Positions 1 through 12,059 of a stretch of DNA of 64,000 nt are shown piece after piece. Location: positions 118,482,001-118,546,000 of the forward strand of contig JBITNC010000001.1 of NCBI GenBank assembly GCA_050084985.1. The letters are read 5' to 3'. A model generated the notes under the pieces. It worked only from the letters and a program-made list of their open reading frames with translations. It ran no database searches and was not told where the DNA came from. The stretch's first letter is position 1; the number at the start of each line of letters is the position of its first letter. The position numbers and the translations under genes are program-made. This DNA is from Nageia nagi (Eukaryota > Pinophyta).

Positions 1-924
1 GAATGACGACATCAAATGAGTTAGGGAGATATTAAAGTGGAGATGGTATATCTGATGCCAACAACGTCTCACATTTGTAGAAGATATCAACGAAAAGGCT
101 ATTACGGAATAAAAGAGTCGCTCCCTTCAGGGTTTAAATTTAACACCCATTTAAACGTTTTTGTCATTTTTTTCTGTCAAATACAGCCATAATTTAAAAT
201 TAACCATCATCTATGCCGTTTAAATGCAATTTTTACCTATCAAAATTTATATATATACTATATTAATTAATAGATTAAATATTTTTTTTTTTTTATATAT
301 AGAAGTTTAAAATATTATATTGATAAGTAAAATTGAAGAGTAAACTCTCATTCAAAAATTGAATGGCAGGTAGGACAGCCTGTCAAATTTAAACCTTGCT
401 TTCTTTCACTGAAGTTAAATAGTTTGTGAGTTGTAATAAGATAAAAGATTATTTAATAATGTAGAATAGTTTCATATAAAGATTATATGGATATGGGTTT
501 TTTTCCTTGGATAGAGCTAAGTTATTTCTTTCTAGTGAAAGCTATCCAACCTCTTAAATTCTCTTGTCGATCGATGTTGGTGGTAGCTCTAACTTTTCAT
601 TGCTATGTCAACATGAAAGGCATGCATGCATGAGCAATGCCCATACATACTTGATTCAATGCATAAAGTTTAACATCATTTTTTGTAAATTAGACTTCAT
701 TTTTTTTGGAAAGTAGACTTCATTCAATTCGTAAACAAAATGCATCTAACCCACAATGTAAACACTCTTCATTTTGCCTGGTATAAATAAAATGTGTTTA
801 TACCATTGCCTAGATTTTTATATGGTATTAAATGAATCATGTTTACGGAGTAAACTCCATGCATTTACAACATCTCTATGCACTATTTAAACTTAAGGCA
901 TTTACACCCTACCTCAATTGCCCA

Positions 925-1265
925 CACAAATTTGGACCCCTCGATTTGAACATCACCACCCATTACATTAGCATCAATGGAGGGGAGTTAAACACTTGTT
1001 GTTTACAAAAATAAATATAAGGCATTTAACCCCAATCATGACACTATGCATGCCTTTTGAATGTCACCAATCACCATTGATGTGTTCATTAAAGGAAAGG
1101 GTTAAACATGTTTTGTTTATAATGGTAAGCATAATGTGTTTATCCCAAACATCATATCACCTTGCATGCCTTTTGAATATCACCAACCATATTTAATGCA
1201 TTCATTAATAGAAGGTGTTAAATGCTTTTTGTTTACAAGGATAAACATAAAGTATTTACACTATA
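925..1265. repeat. Diverged ~113-bp tandem repeat, about 3 units
   Basis: Three units begin near 925, 1035 and 1146. Each has a core about a cluster of ATG, a -CACCAA- block, a CATTRATG block and ends in -TTTACAAAAATAAA-like sequence followed by a GCATTTA/GTTTA motif. The short overlapping ORFs here look alike only because of the repeat. The same array is at 41985-42315 in copy Y. No coding role is supported. Confidence 0.7.
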
Positions 1266-1589
1266 TCATGTATTTGGAAGTCATTTTAGGAGTAAATAGA
1301 AGGCATTTATCCCTATTAAAAATGAAGGGAAGGTGACCCATGTTTTTCACATTGTTGTTCATGGTCATTTTAAGTTATATTGATGTTGTAGAGAGGTCAG
1401 AAAAGTATTGTAATGTTGGTTATTAGGTATGTTTTTCAACCAAATTTTCCATGTTTAATTGCAATCCATGAAATCATGTTTACATGATGTATATTCATAA
1501 TAAATTTCAATACCATTCCTTGATATTTTTCATGCATACATGTCAAATAAACTTTGTAACAATTCTTTTAAAATCAAAAGCTCCTTGCC

Positions 1590-2480
1590 TGCCTCTAATA
1601 TGTAGAGATAATGGTATTCAAAGAAGTTGCTAAAATAACCATTTACTACAAAAATCTTATGATGTGCAAATAATTATTGTTGGTGAGCCTCAGGAACTTA
1701 GGTTCCACTAGTTGAATTCAAACAATATTATTCTAGAAATACGAATAAGAAGGGTCATTGAGATTTCACCTAAAAAATTCTTACAACTTTTTACAACATA
1801 AACATTACAAAATCAAGCATGGACCTTCTATGTCCTTGATTCAAGCAATCATATACATGTTATAGTAAGGGAAACACTAAGTATAGTGTCCTATGAGCAT
1901 GGATATTGTTCATATTATTATGTGATATTGAAGCACCAAGAAAACACATTCACACACCTAATTCAGGTTTTATGGTTATCTTAATAATGATGTTCAAATA
2001 TTCCTTAAGATAGCCTCCTCAACCAAAAAGATTATAAATGCATGTATAATGATTCATCGTAAGAATAATGCAATAAGAGTCAATCATGCTTTTAAGTATT
2101 TGCAACAATAATTCACTAGACATATAAAGGTTATGTTGTTAGGGTTGGTTCCTAAGTGCTCCATTAGATCAAAGAGTTTAAATGCATTCTATTTCTATCC
2201 TCTAATTGCATATTTGCTAATCATTTAGTCCATGAAATTGTATTTGCATCATTTATCTTCTCCAACAAATCTTGGGCCCTATATTTACTTCCATATTTTG
2301 CATACATGTCTATAAGGCATTTATAACCATAACAATAGATGCAAAACCATCTTCGATTACTATTTGAAGGATGTTTGTATCTTCTTATCATGATAGTATT
2401 TTAAATTTTTAATTAAACTAAGAAACACATGTCTATCAATCATAAGATAAAGCATATTGAATCTAGTCTTTAATAAGCAC
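1590..2480 (-). pseudogene. PPR-family pseudogene (copy Z)
   Basis: Read on the minus strand, 2350-2240 gives a typical plant PPR segment: an INAL motif, then a one-base frameshift, then LIDMYAKYGS, an AQDLLEKI block and a TISWTK block. Next comes NAFKLFDLMEHLGTNPNN (near 2195-2145), and then ITFICLV followed by a decayed E-domain-like tail with pieces resembling GRGGYLKE, TIKP, VWMCFLGAS and YYNMYMIA (2140-1800). These match the order of PLS-type PPR proteins, which bind organellar RNA in plastids or mitochondria. Several stops and frameshifts show it is dead. The N-terminal repeats are missing or unrecognisable. A near-identical pseudogene is in copy Y. Confidence 0.75.
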
Positions 2481-3053
2481 ATTATATATTCTAAAAATAG
2501 TTAAGAAGCTCTAAATTATTCTCATTCTAGTGAGGAATATATCCAATATCTTCAAATATCTCATTAATAATATGTGAAGGACCAAGAAGATAAAACCTTT
2601 AATGACTTGACATAAACATGTGATCTATATGAACAAATATGATATCTTTAAAGAATATATTTATTTTAAACGAATTTGGTCTTTTTTCTACAAGAAAAAT
2701 ATTTTTTTAAATTATATTATAATTTCAATCAAATGATTTTAATAAAAAAACTAAATGTAATCAACTTTCAATGAACTTAAGTAAAATAAAAATACTATCA
2801 TCAATGTCATGAAATTTGATGCTATAATTTGAACTTTTTTGAAGATAAATTTAGTCTATGTTAATTCTACTATTTTCTTTGATATTAATAGATTGTAAAT
2901 TTTGTATGATTGATGTGCCTATTTCATTTTGTATACAACAATTCATAGAAAATAAGATTCTCTTATCTTTACAATTCTAACGCAAATGTAATATGTTTGA
3001 TATTTTTTATTTCATAAGATTATCATAGATATTATAGTTAACATACTGATTTA
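2481..3053. other. AT-rich spacer, nothing recognised
   Basis: Poly-A/T rich sequence shared with 43481-44073 of copy Y. No ORF, repeat unit or known element is visible. Confidence 0.5.
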
Positions 3054-3554
3054 TGAAGGCCTTGATCTATAAAGAATACAATCATAAATTACCAAGATCA
3101 CATGGAAGCTCACTCTAACATCAAGAACTCAAGCTTGGACAATGTCACAAGTTAACTCAAGATGTAAAGTGGTACCTCCAACTAGGAGTACATCAACCAA
3201 CAAGATCTTACTTCAGTCAAAAAGATAACTCTCTTACAATCCTTCTAACTTAATCTATTAAACACTATCCAAGAGCATAACTTTGCTTCATAAATTGATA
3301 AGTGATAACAAAGAGTGGGCCTTCTATTTATAGGCCAAAATCCACTTTTAGATCACCCTTTTAACCATTGTAAAAAGGCATAACATGCAACTCCCTTTTA
3401 CCCAAGGGGCATGCTTATGATTTGGAGTGTAGGATAAGTTACATTATCACATTTACTTAAATAATTAAGGTATCTATTGATACCATTAAATATTAGTTAA
3501 CTTATAAAGAGAAACATTACAAAACCTTACAATAATGCATTATACATTCCAACA
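3054..3554 (-). repeat. Copia LTR remnant, minus strand (copy Z)
   Basis: On the minus strand it begins TGTTGGAATG at 3554 and ends CCTTCA at 3054, the same end as the copia-1 LTRs. It is preceded by a minus-strand purine tract (3555-3565, read as AAGGGGAAG). A TATA-like box lies at 3329-3341 (ggcctataaatag on the minus strand). At 501 bp it is close to the 457-bp copia-1 LTR and the 456-bp B LTR, so this is the same family. It is a 3' LTR, because the 3' untranslated region is on its right. Confidence 0.75.
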
Positions 3555-3900
3555 CTTCCCCTTAATGCAATATTTTGATAGAGTGAAGGAGAGAGATGAA
3601 GATATAGTAAGAGAGTTCTCCTCTAAATAGATACAACCAGAAATGAGAAATTTTTACATCTTTTTGAAGTAAGCAAGATTTTAGTTTAAGACTCACTACT
3701 TTACCATTTTAACAAATGATTTATAGTACAATCATTAACCATAATCAATTTCAATGTACATAAAGTATTCATCCAACTGGAAGTCATGATGAGTCTCCAT
3801 GAGCCTACGTACCCAAAGTAAGTAACATGTAATCTCAAAAGAACATACAATTTATAAGCAACTCAAATAACAAGATCAGTTAGATGCAAAATATTCATAT
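3555..3900 (-). mobile_element. 3' untranslated remnant of a copia-1-family element
   Basis: Matches the minus-strand equivalent of 23520-23860 and the 50061-50400 tail of B: the polypurine tract, the -AGAGAGTTCTCCTC- block, the block with gagtctccatgagc, and a GCATCTAACT block near 3885. No coding part of this element is visible to the right, so it is truncated. Confidence 0.6.
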
Positions 3901-4648
3901 CAATAATTTTTAATCATAGACAGCACCAACCAACCTAGCAGAATGGCTAGAGATCTCTTGACACTCATTTGACTACCTTGATTGCCCCAAGAGGACACAA
4001 CTTAGACCACAAAATAGGCTTCCACTTCATTCATCAATGGAATGGGCTAGGGACACCTATATGGGATCACTTAAATGATAATTGAGTATGCTCATCTATT
4101 GGCCTAGCCTAGGATGACTTCGAACCAACATGGCCTAAGAGAATTGCCCCACCTTAGGCATCGATGCATAGGAATCAATCCATTAGTGCACACCCTTTGA
4201 GATATAGAATGTGGGTCAAAAACCTAAGGCTATCAGTAGCCCACCATGTCTATCATCCCCTAGAAAACCATGGATGCACATTGGCTAGATTGACCTCCAC
4301 TACCCATTAGAGCTTGCCCTCTCATAAATTTACATCATAAAAGAACTGGTTAAAGAATTACTAAGAATTAAAATATTTTACAAAATTTAAATTTTATAAA
4401 TGGATCTAAAAAAGAAAGTTAATGAATAAGTTACTTTCTATTGATATATGGTTATGCTTTTGATCGTATTTAAAGTTAAATTTAAGAATTTGTTTTTTTC
4501 ATAATTATTAATTTTAGATGTTAAATAACACAATAAATATGGTTTTAAGTATTTCATCAAATAATATTGGATGTTGTTCATACCTATGATTTTTATAGGA
4601 CCTATGAAATCTAGTGCTAACTTGGCTTAATTCAAGTATGTTTATGGT
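3901..4648. other. Non-coding spacer; 3341-4124 absent from copy Y
   Basis: Moderately GC-rich text from 3920 to 4330, then AT-rich. From 4124 on, it is again shared with copy Y (44358 on). I recognise no gene. The boundary of the 780-bp presence/absence difference is at aggcc (3340) and aacatggcc (4124). Confidence 0.5.
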
Positions 4649-4899
4649 GGTTAGGATCTCATATCTTAATATTTACTTATATTAATTAATTAATCAATTG
4701 GATTATCAACATATATTAAATTGTAATGTGAACCATGATGGTTTGAAAAGCGAATCATCATTTTTTAATGAACAATTGATTAGGATTAGGGTAGTAGGAC
4801 TATAAATATGTATAGGAGAGGAATAGGACCATTATCTTAGATAATATATTATTTTGAGTTGTAAGGAGGTAGCCTTTTTGGGAGATCAAAACTTTGAGG

Positions 4900-5605
4900 A
4901 TATGACTATAAGATTATGTATTGAAAAGGTAGTGAAAATGTAGTTGCAAATGCCCTTTATCAAAAAATTTCATAAACTCGCAAAACTTCAAGCCATCTTT
5001 TCTCTAATCCCTTAATGGTTTGACTAGGTTAAACAAGAATGACTTCATGATAGCTTTACCCAAATAGTGACTCAACACTTGTAAATTGATCCTATTAGTA
5101 AATCTCATTTCTCTTGGCATGATGGGATTTTTCTTTTCAAGGGTCATATTGCACTTCCTGCAAACTGTTCATGTCATTAGTTGACACTTTAGGAGTTGCA
5201 CACTACTCTAATTTCCAAACACTTTGGGTTTTCAAAAACCTATAAGTGAGTGATCTGATCCTTCTATTAACTAGGAATAAAATAGGATACCTAGAAATTT
5301 GTATATGAATGTGATATTTATTAGTTCCAAAAATATGATATTGTTGGTACCCTATTCTTGCTTCAGTCTCCACTCATACCAAAGCAAACTATGATGGGTA
5401 TCTAAATGGATTTTATTGAGGACCTCCCCAAATCTCATGGGAAATCAATTATCATGGTTGGAGTGGATAAGATTTCAAAGCATGCATAATTTTTCCTACT
5501 TTAGCTCACTAATACAAGGTTTTTAATGTAGAATAAAATTTTCTTAATCATACTTTCAAACTTGATGGTATGCCTTTTACTAATATTAGTGATCATGATC
5601 CAAGG
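4900..5605 (+). pseudogene. Gypsy RNase H end and integrase N-terminal half
   Basis: Residual protein reads: an ENVVANAL RNase H end, a WHDGIFLFKGHIALP block from the integrase zinc region, then MDFIEDLPKSHGKSIIMVGVD (near 5410-5470), which is the hallmark start of a gypsy integrase core, and KLDGMPF plus ISDHDP near 5560-5600. Integrase would insert the cDNA into the host chromosome. Stops are scattered and the frame is lost at the 5606 insertion. The same piece is at 45130-45785. Confidence 0.8.
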
Positions 5606-6678
5606 TAGGTGCAAGAAGTTGGGTCCACTTTAGGGCAAAAAAGTGGAAGTGTTTTCCTTGATTTTTAAATTTGGGTATAATTAATCATAAGAATTGAAGC
5701 ACTCAGACATGGAATCATGAAAAAGGTCATGAGGGTGAAAATGTAGTTATTAGAGTCTAACTTTCATATATATAATTTGTTCCAAAATCCAGATCATAGA
5801 ATTTAAAATTCAATAGGATGAACAAAAATGACATTTTTATTTTAAAAAAATGTTCTTAGACCATACCATGCACTTGTCCCTCCACCATAATTTAACTAAA
5901 ATCAAGGTATTTTTTAAAATCCTTTGAGGAAAAGATACCCAACACATTGGAGCTTATTCTAGATATTTTTCCATAATTTTTAAATCAATATTTATTTTTA
6001 TTAATTTTATATCAGGCATGTTTGTGGTTTCGAAAAGTGCTTGTGTCCATCCACCATAATTTGATCTAAATCTAATATTTTTCCATTTTTTTATTCTTAT
6101 AGAGAATTCTATGAAGCTTGTACCTATATAATTTATTTTTCATAAGTTCCTCAAAATTAAAACTTATTAAGAAGATAGGAGACCCTCATATTTTAAGTAT
6201 ATACACCACTTTTAGTAAAAAATAATTAAAAAATTTAAAATCTTATCCATTTGTAAAATAGGCTACATATTTGATATATACATTCTTTAATCTATAATAG
6301 ATTTTAATTTCATGAAAACATTCTACCAAAAACTACATCAAACATATGCCTAAAGTTGGGATTTATTTTTAAAATTACCATGAACATATACTTGTAGGTC
6401 CAAGGCTAAGTGTTGGCTCACAAAGCCTTTTTTTCAAGTGTAAATATGAGTGAAATTGTATATTCAAATATCTAGATCCTGATATTAATGAATTAAATTT
6501 ATGATCCTGATTTAGGTTCAGGATCCTGATATTTGTACGTATTTTAGCTTCATGATCCTAATATTTATTGGGATCTTGAACCTAAATCAGGATCCTAATT
6601 CTTTCTACATTGATTTTTTGCTTCACTAAGTTTTCCTACATCCCCTTTAAGTGGATCCAACTTCTTGTTTTCACCCTA
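5606..6678. mobile_element. Non-autonomous TIR element in gypsy integrase
   Basis: The left end TAGGTGCAAGAAGTTGGGTC and the right end, read in reverse as TAGGGTGAAAACAAGAAGTT followed by GGATCCACTT, form imperfect terminal inverted repeats of about 32 bp. They interrupt the gypsy integrase between the ISDHDP and KLWQKFF blocks, so ~1.07 kb was inserted. No transposase ORF is present. A TA duplication is possible at both ends; an 8-bp duplication cannot be made out. The superfamily (mariner-like or hAT-like) is not settled. The left 465 bp is also in copy Y (45787-46252). Confidence 0.6.
6503..6594. repeat. 18-bp perfect inverted repeat (hairpin)
   Basis: GATCCTGATTTAGGTTCA at 6503-6520 is the exact reverse complement of 6577-6594, with a 56-bp spacer. 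Further GGATCCTGAT words lie around both arms. It sits inside the TIR element. Confidence 0.85.
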
Positions 6679-6687
6679 CAACCCTTA

Positions 6688-7515
6688 CTACTAAATTATG
6701 GCAAAAATTCTTCAAGCTCTAAGGTATTAAGCTTAATATGAGCTCAGCTTATCACCCCTAGATATATGATCAAATAGATATTATTAATAGGTACTTAGAG
6801 ACATATCTCCATTATTTTGCTTTAGCCTAACCCGTCCACTAGGTTGAATAGCTTCCCTTAGTAGAATAGTGGTATCATACTTCATATTATACTTCTATCA
6901 AGATGACACAAAATGAAGTATTGTATAGTCAATCCCCAACCATTATAGCCTCCTATGTTCTTGATAGAACTAATGTGTAAGTAGTAGATGGCACCTTCAT
7001 AAGTTGAGGCAACATCCTTCACATCTTTTAGGGTAATCTACAAGTGGCTCAACATCACATGAAACATTTAGCTGATCAATAATGGGTCAAGAGGGAATTC
7101 CAAGAAAGAGACATGGTATTTCTATAATTTCAACCATACCAAAAGATATCTCTCAAGATATAAAGATCCTAAAAGCTAGCTTGAAAGTTTTATAGTCCTT
7201 ACCAAATCCTCTAATGTTTTAGACCTGAGCATACAAATTGGTCTTACCTGCATCTTCAAAGGATCACCCTATCTTTCATGTCTCTTATCTTAAGAAGGTA
7301 TTAGTCTCCCAGTCCATAGTTTTGATTGAAGTACTTGAATTCATTAATGATGTGTCAAGTTCACAAATGCACCATTACTAAAGTTCTTATCCAATGGTAT
7401 GGATTGGTAACTAAGGATGCCACTATGAGGTACTTTATTAACTTCAGTAATAGTTTCTCAATTTTTATCTTTGAGGAAAAAAGCTCTCTTTTAAGTATGG
7501 GTTGCATGTTATGAT
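6688..7515 (+). pseudogene. Gypsy integrase C-terminal part with chromodomain
   Basis: After the TIR element the integrase core resumes (KLWQKFF, then a NRYLETYLHYF block, then a SYYTSIKMTQNEVLYS block at 6870-6930). A QHHMK/FQERDMVFL block follows (7050-7120), then a LILRRY-like tether segment. A chromodomain piece (VLIQWYGLVTKDATMRYF at 7384-7437) is also visible. Chromodomains of chromoviruses direct integration to marked chromatin. Many TAG/TAA stops replace Trp and Gln codons. This is a dead copy. Confidence 0.8.
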
Positions 7516-7875
7516 CCCATATCCTAACATTTACTTATATTAATTAATTAATTAGATTATCAATATATATTAAAATATATTGATAACCTATATGGTTTGT
7601 AAGGTGAATCACCATTTTGTAATGAATAATTGATTAGGGTTAGGCTAGTAGGAATACAAATATATATCTTAGAAAATATATTGGTTTGAGTTGTAAGAAG
7701 GTATCCCCCTCAAAGTAGCCTACAATTCATTTTTCTATCAGTAAAATTACTCTATTTCAATTTTGCTACTATTATGATTCATATTATTATTTTTTTATCA
7801 CTTGGATATGTTTCTAGTTCACATTTCTCTATCAATTGATTCAAATCCTATATTAGATCTTTTGGCTTCCTAACA
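7507..7875 (+). repeat. Gypsy 3' LTR (right end approximate)
   Basis: Starts TGTTATGATCCCATATCC directly after the pol remnant and matches the 4649-4880 LTR fragment through the ATTAATTAATTAGATTATCA and GATTAGGGTTAGG blocks. The right edge is set at a …CCTAACA near 7875, without a second complete LTR to confirm it. Confidence 0.55.
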
Positions 7876-9478
7876 ATGGTGGCCTTGGTCTTAGTTTCAA
7901 CTTTTTTTCTAAATTCTTATTCTCATATATGATCTAAGGTTGGAGATCCATGTGATAGTAGACCCTTAGAGTTTCCCTAACAATTCTTACTAAAGAAAAT
8001 GTTAGTGGCTAACCAATAGCCAAATAGCTAAAATTCAAAGATTTCAAATTTTAGATTTAGCTATTAAGGTAGGTTCTACATCTGACATATTCTCATGAAA
8101 TTTATTGATTTTCTTTTTAAATTATTATGGAAAAATATATCAACATTTAGAATAGGATTGACCCATTATACATCTTAAAATTATAAGTTAAAAAAGTATC
8201 ACACATATAGTCATCTAAAAAATATATATATACAACTTAACTATCCTTTACTAAATTAAATATCTAGAACTATTAGAAAAAATCATCTTTGAACATAAAA
8301 AATTACTTTTAATTTCATAGTTATTATCATTTTATATAAGGAAAAGAACCATAATATAAAAATGCAACATATACAATTAAAGGAATCATTCGATATAGAT
8401 TTGAATATATTCACCTTATATTTGAATATATTCATCTTATCGATCTTTTTATTTAAACCACTAGTAGGTAAGATAGAAATTATTTAGATTCCATCATTCT
8501 ATTTTTTGATTCTAAGTAGTGTGGTACATAGATATTATCTATGTATGACTATTTATTTATTTGTTTATGGTTGTGTTTTTACCACTAAAATCTTAATTAT
8601 CAATGAATTACAATACTAAACCTTTATTCACTTGCTCTACATTTTGAACCATTATTATGGTCTAGAATTTATTAGATGATAGAATTCATTTCATTTTTCT
8701 TTATTAGATGTTATTTATAATAACATTACTAGTATTTAAAGTATAATTATACCCTCATATCACTAAACAATTTCATAAGTTAAGAAATGAACTCATTCAT
8801 TTTCATCATTAAATACACACACTTATGAAAGTAATCCTTTCATAATTATATTTGAATATTGTATAACTTGTGACTAGTGTTGTCATTCCTTAATGAACAT
8901 AAACAATCTTGTTTAACAAGTGTGGATCTATTTCTTCATTGAGATTCATTTATGTTAAACTAAGAAGGAAATTAGTCATTCATGATAGTGATTTTGATCA
9001 AGTTACCAGCAATTTTTATTTCATAAATTACCATATATAGAGCATTATTTTGTATTCTAAAATAACTTCATAATTAGAACATAAAGAAATTGAATTATTT
9101 ACTTATAGAAGCACATAGTTAAACTTATTCATCATAACTTGAAATCATTGAAATCTCGTACACTATATACATTAGTAAGATGTCAAAAATCACTCTATCA
9201 TAGAAAATGATTTCACAATACTATATGGGGTTATTTTAAATTATAATATTTATTTCATCAAGATCATACATATGATTTCTTCATCAAAACTCAAGATATA
9301 AATCCTTTATCTTAAGACACTACTCATATAGAACATCAGATATTTACAAAAGAAGATGTGCATCAATTCAAGTAACAAGGTAGTAGCATCATATATGTGA
9401 TGCATTATTAATAATAAAAAAGTTATAATATGAAATAAAATAAAGATTACATGAAATATCATCCATACAAAATTATTA
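7876..9478. other. AT-rich region, nothing recognised
   Basis: About 1.6 kb of AT-rich sequence with no long ORF on either strand. I see no terminal repeats or protein homology. Confidence 0.5.
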
Positions 9479-9775
9479 AATACAAAAATTATAGTAGACA
9501 ACCACCTATCAATGATCTTGTCATATCAAAGAGTTTCAACATGTGGAGGTCAACCTATTCCACTCACATATAACATGCAAGGACATAGAAAGGATTAAAT
9601 GCCAACCTATAGCAATAATATAATCATTGTTATTTCTAAATGATATAGCATTTAATATAACACATGGTATAACATTTAAATATTTATTTTATCTTACCAT
9701 TTGTAATATTGTAATAAGTCATTTAAGAAGTCTAAATATGATTTATTAAATAAATAATAAATCATTTTTAGGGAT
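9479..9775. repeat. Dispersed repeat, partner at 25916-26225
   Basis: The two stretches share GTAGA(C/T)AACCAC(C/T)TATCAA, CATATCAAAGAGTTT, CTATTCCACTCACATAT, AATATAATCATTGTTAT, CATTTAATATAACACAT and TTATTAAATAAATAATAAAT in the same order. Flanks differ. It is an unknown ~300-bp interspersed repeat; an LTR or MITE fragment is possible. Confidence 0.65.
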
Positions 9776-12059
9776 TTACATTTTACCCCTCTTTGGATAT
9801 GAAATGAAAGGCATTAAAATTGTATAATCCAAAAAAGTTTAGAGAAGGGAAGAAAATTTTCAATAGTAAAGTGAACTTCCCTTTTTCAATTGATATGTTT
9901 ATTATGATATATATTCTTCCCTCTTTTATTCTTGCCTTACTCTTTGCTCTAGCTTCTTCAAGGAATAAAGACAAAATTGAAGTCCCTAAATGAGGAAAGC
10001 ACCTCTATTCAGGTCCTAGTTTCTCGAATAATACCTTTTTTAGAATAATCTAACATAAAACCATATAGATCACATCCCATTAAATAATAACAAATTGAAA
10101 GAGCAAGGATGAAGTAAATATTATATCCATTGTATCACTACTATTGTTGCAAATCGTAGTTCTATTTAACCATAACATTTAGACTACTATTATTGCAACT
10201 CATAGTTTGTGAAGATCAAGCTAATGAGGTCCTTTGATACCCCATGCTTAAAATAATCATGATTATCAAGTTGATGATGTCATTAGATGTCCCAAGCTTG
10301 GAATAACATGTAGTTCATAAGAGATTTTGCTCTTGGAATGACCATGGCCTTGAAAATATTTGTTAGTATAACATTAAATTGTCATCCGAATTTATGATAA
10401 TATCATTTGATTTTCATAAAAATACCAACTATTCATATATTTATTGGCCTTACATATCAATATTCCACCTTCGATAAAATTGAATTACTTGATTTTATTA
10501 ATTTTGAAAGAAATCCTATGTCATTGATAGCATGAATTTCATAGAATTTGGAAATCATGTCTTTTACAACTTTGTTCTACATTCCCATTTTAGTGCATAT
10601 TTGTGAAATAGTGGAATTTCAAATAAATATTTGAGTATTTATAATATGCCCCCTTTGTAATAAATTTGTTGTAAACATACATTGCTGATAGCATAAAATT
10701 AGGCATATCAAATCTACAAACTTTAATGATATTTAATTGAAAGCAAGTAATAAATTTTTGCATCATAAAATCATGAAATAACATTTCCATATTGCATAAT
10801 ATTCTCCATATAAATAACGATTTGACTAATATTGACCTTATATGCCTTTTTCCTATGTATAAATTAGATAAATACAATATGAACCATTTTGAACCTTAAT
10901 AGCCATGATAGGAAAATTATCATTTGAAAGTATAGACAATTCCACTTTAAGCATGTTGTTGATAGTGTGAGATTGATAAATTTAGTTGTTCAAAAAAGCA
11001 TCATGTTCAATTGGTACTAAGAAATTGTAAATAAGATATTCAATACTTCATCAACATGCATCTATGCAAAAGTGGAAAATTTGCACATGTAGTTATTTAA
11101 ATATAATTTTTCAAATTAAAATCTCCATGTTTCCATCCTATAGCATCCATTTTATGCATCAAATTTGATCTAGTGAAACTATAATTTCAATATAACACTT
11201 AAATTGTTTGTTGATTTTGCATAAAACATGTTGTTAATGATGTCTTTTCAGTATTAATAATTATTAAAAATGGAACATAGTTGATATCCTTCCAAATGTA
11301 TAATGTAATCTATGCATATTAAACTATTTATCATTTTGAGTTATTGTGTGTTAAATTCCTCACTAATTTTATGTTTTGAACATCATTGAAAATGTGAAAT
11401 TAGCTAAATTGGTTTTTCAAAAAGAAGTGATTGGTATTTTAAATGATTTCCTACATTTTTCCCACATAAGTCATCATTTTTGAAGCATTAGAATTGATAT
11501 TCAAAAAGACCTACATTTAACCTAGGGTTAGGGAAAAAATCAATATAAAAAGAGATTTTCATTGACTTTTCATCATTTGAATTTTTATCTTCTTACTTTT
11601 GGGAGCTCTGTTTGACATTATCTTCCATCTTGGTGATTCCATTTTTCCTTTTCACCTTTTAATTAGTTTATTTTGTTGATCTCCACCATTTGGTCCTTAA
11701 TCATTACATTTTTTTGTTTCATTTGGTTGACATGGTAGATCATGATTGGTGTGCTATAGAGAGGCCCTTATTTAGGAGAAGAGGAAATGTGGCCAAATAT
11801 CTACATAGCCTCCCCTTCAAGCATGTAGTGAGATTTCATTTTTTATGTTTCCTTTACAAATTTCTATTTTTTAATTTTTGACCCTTTGAAATCGTAGGCC
11901 TTTCTTAGTCTCCTTGTTTGGTAGATTTAATTCAACATTTTTCCCTTGATAAAGCATTTTATATTTATTTCTTAAGATTTCACATAAAATTTGTAAATTT
12001 TTGTTGTAGTTTGATTTTGTTCAATTATTAAAATGAATTTTGTTGCTTATTTTTACAAG
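9776..12059. other. AT-rich region, no supported gene
   Basis: Short ORFs here are at chance level for AT-rich DNA. A weak imperfect internal duplication is seen at 10140-10310 (ACTACTATTGTTGCAA and ACTACTATTATTGCAA, then two ~50-bp related stretches). I recognise nothing else. Confidence 0.45.

Larger units (their letters stand above)
1..6060. repeat. Segmental duplication copy Z
   Basis: This block matches 41100-46252 (copy Y) in the same order and orientation: the tail of the 34.7-kb module, a ~113-bp tandem repeat, a minus-strand PPR pseudogene, a minus copia LTR, a gypsy LTR fragment plus integrase, and the first half of a TIR element. Homology is visible line by line (for example around 840-1330 against 41885-42380). 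Copy Z keeps about 780 bp (3341-4124) that copy Y lacks. The left end is cut by the window edge. The match ends near 6060 because Y is joined to copia A at 46252. Confidence 0.9.
4649..7875 (+). mobile_element. Decayed Ty3/gypsy chromovirus with internal deletion
   Basis: A left LTR fragment (4649 to about 4880) runs straight into the end of an RNase H domain (a GSENVVANALYQK block at 4925-4965). An integrase with a chromodomain follows, then a 3' LTR from 7507. The two LTR pieces align well (GGATCTCATATC... with GATCCCATATCC..., then a shared ATTAATTAATTA and TTGATTAGG block). Gag, protease and most of RT are missing, and part of the 5' LTR with the primer-binding site has gone too. The integrase is interrupted at 5606-6678 by a TIR element. 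The right LTR end near 7875 (…CCTAACA) is a guess. Confidence 0.75.

Noticed and set aside
832-1336. Three small overlapping ORFs as genes
   Set aside because: They follow the ~113-bp tandem repeat and resemble each other for that reason.
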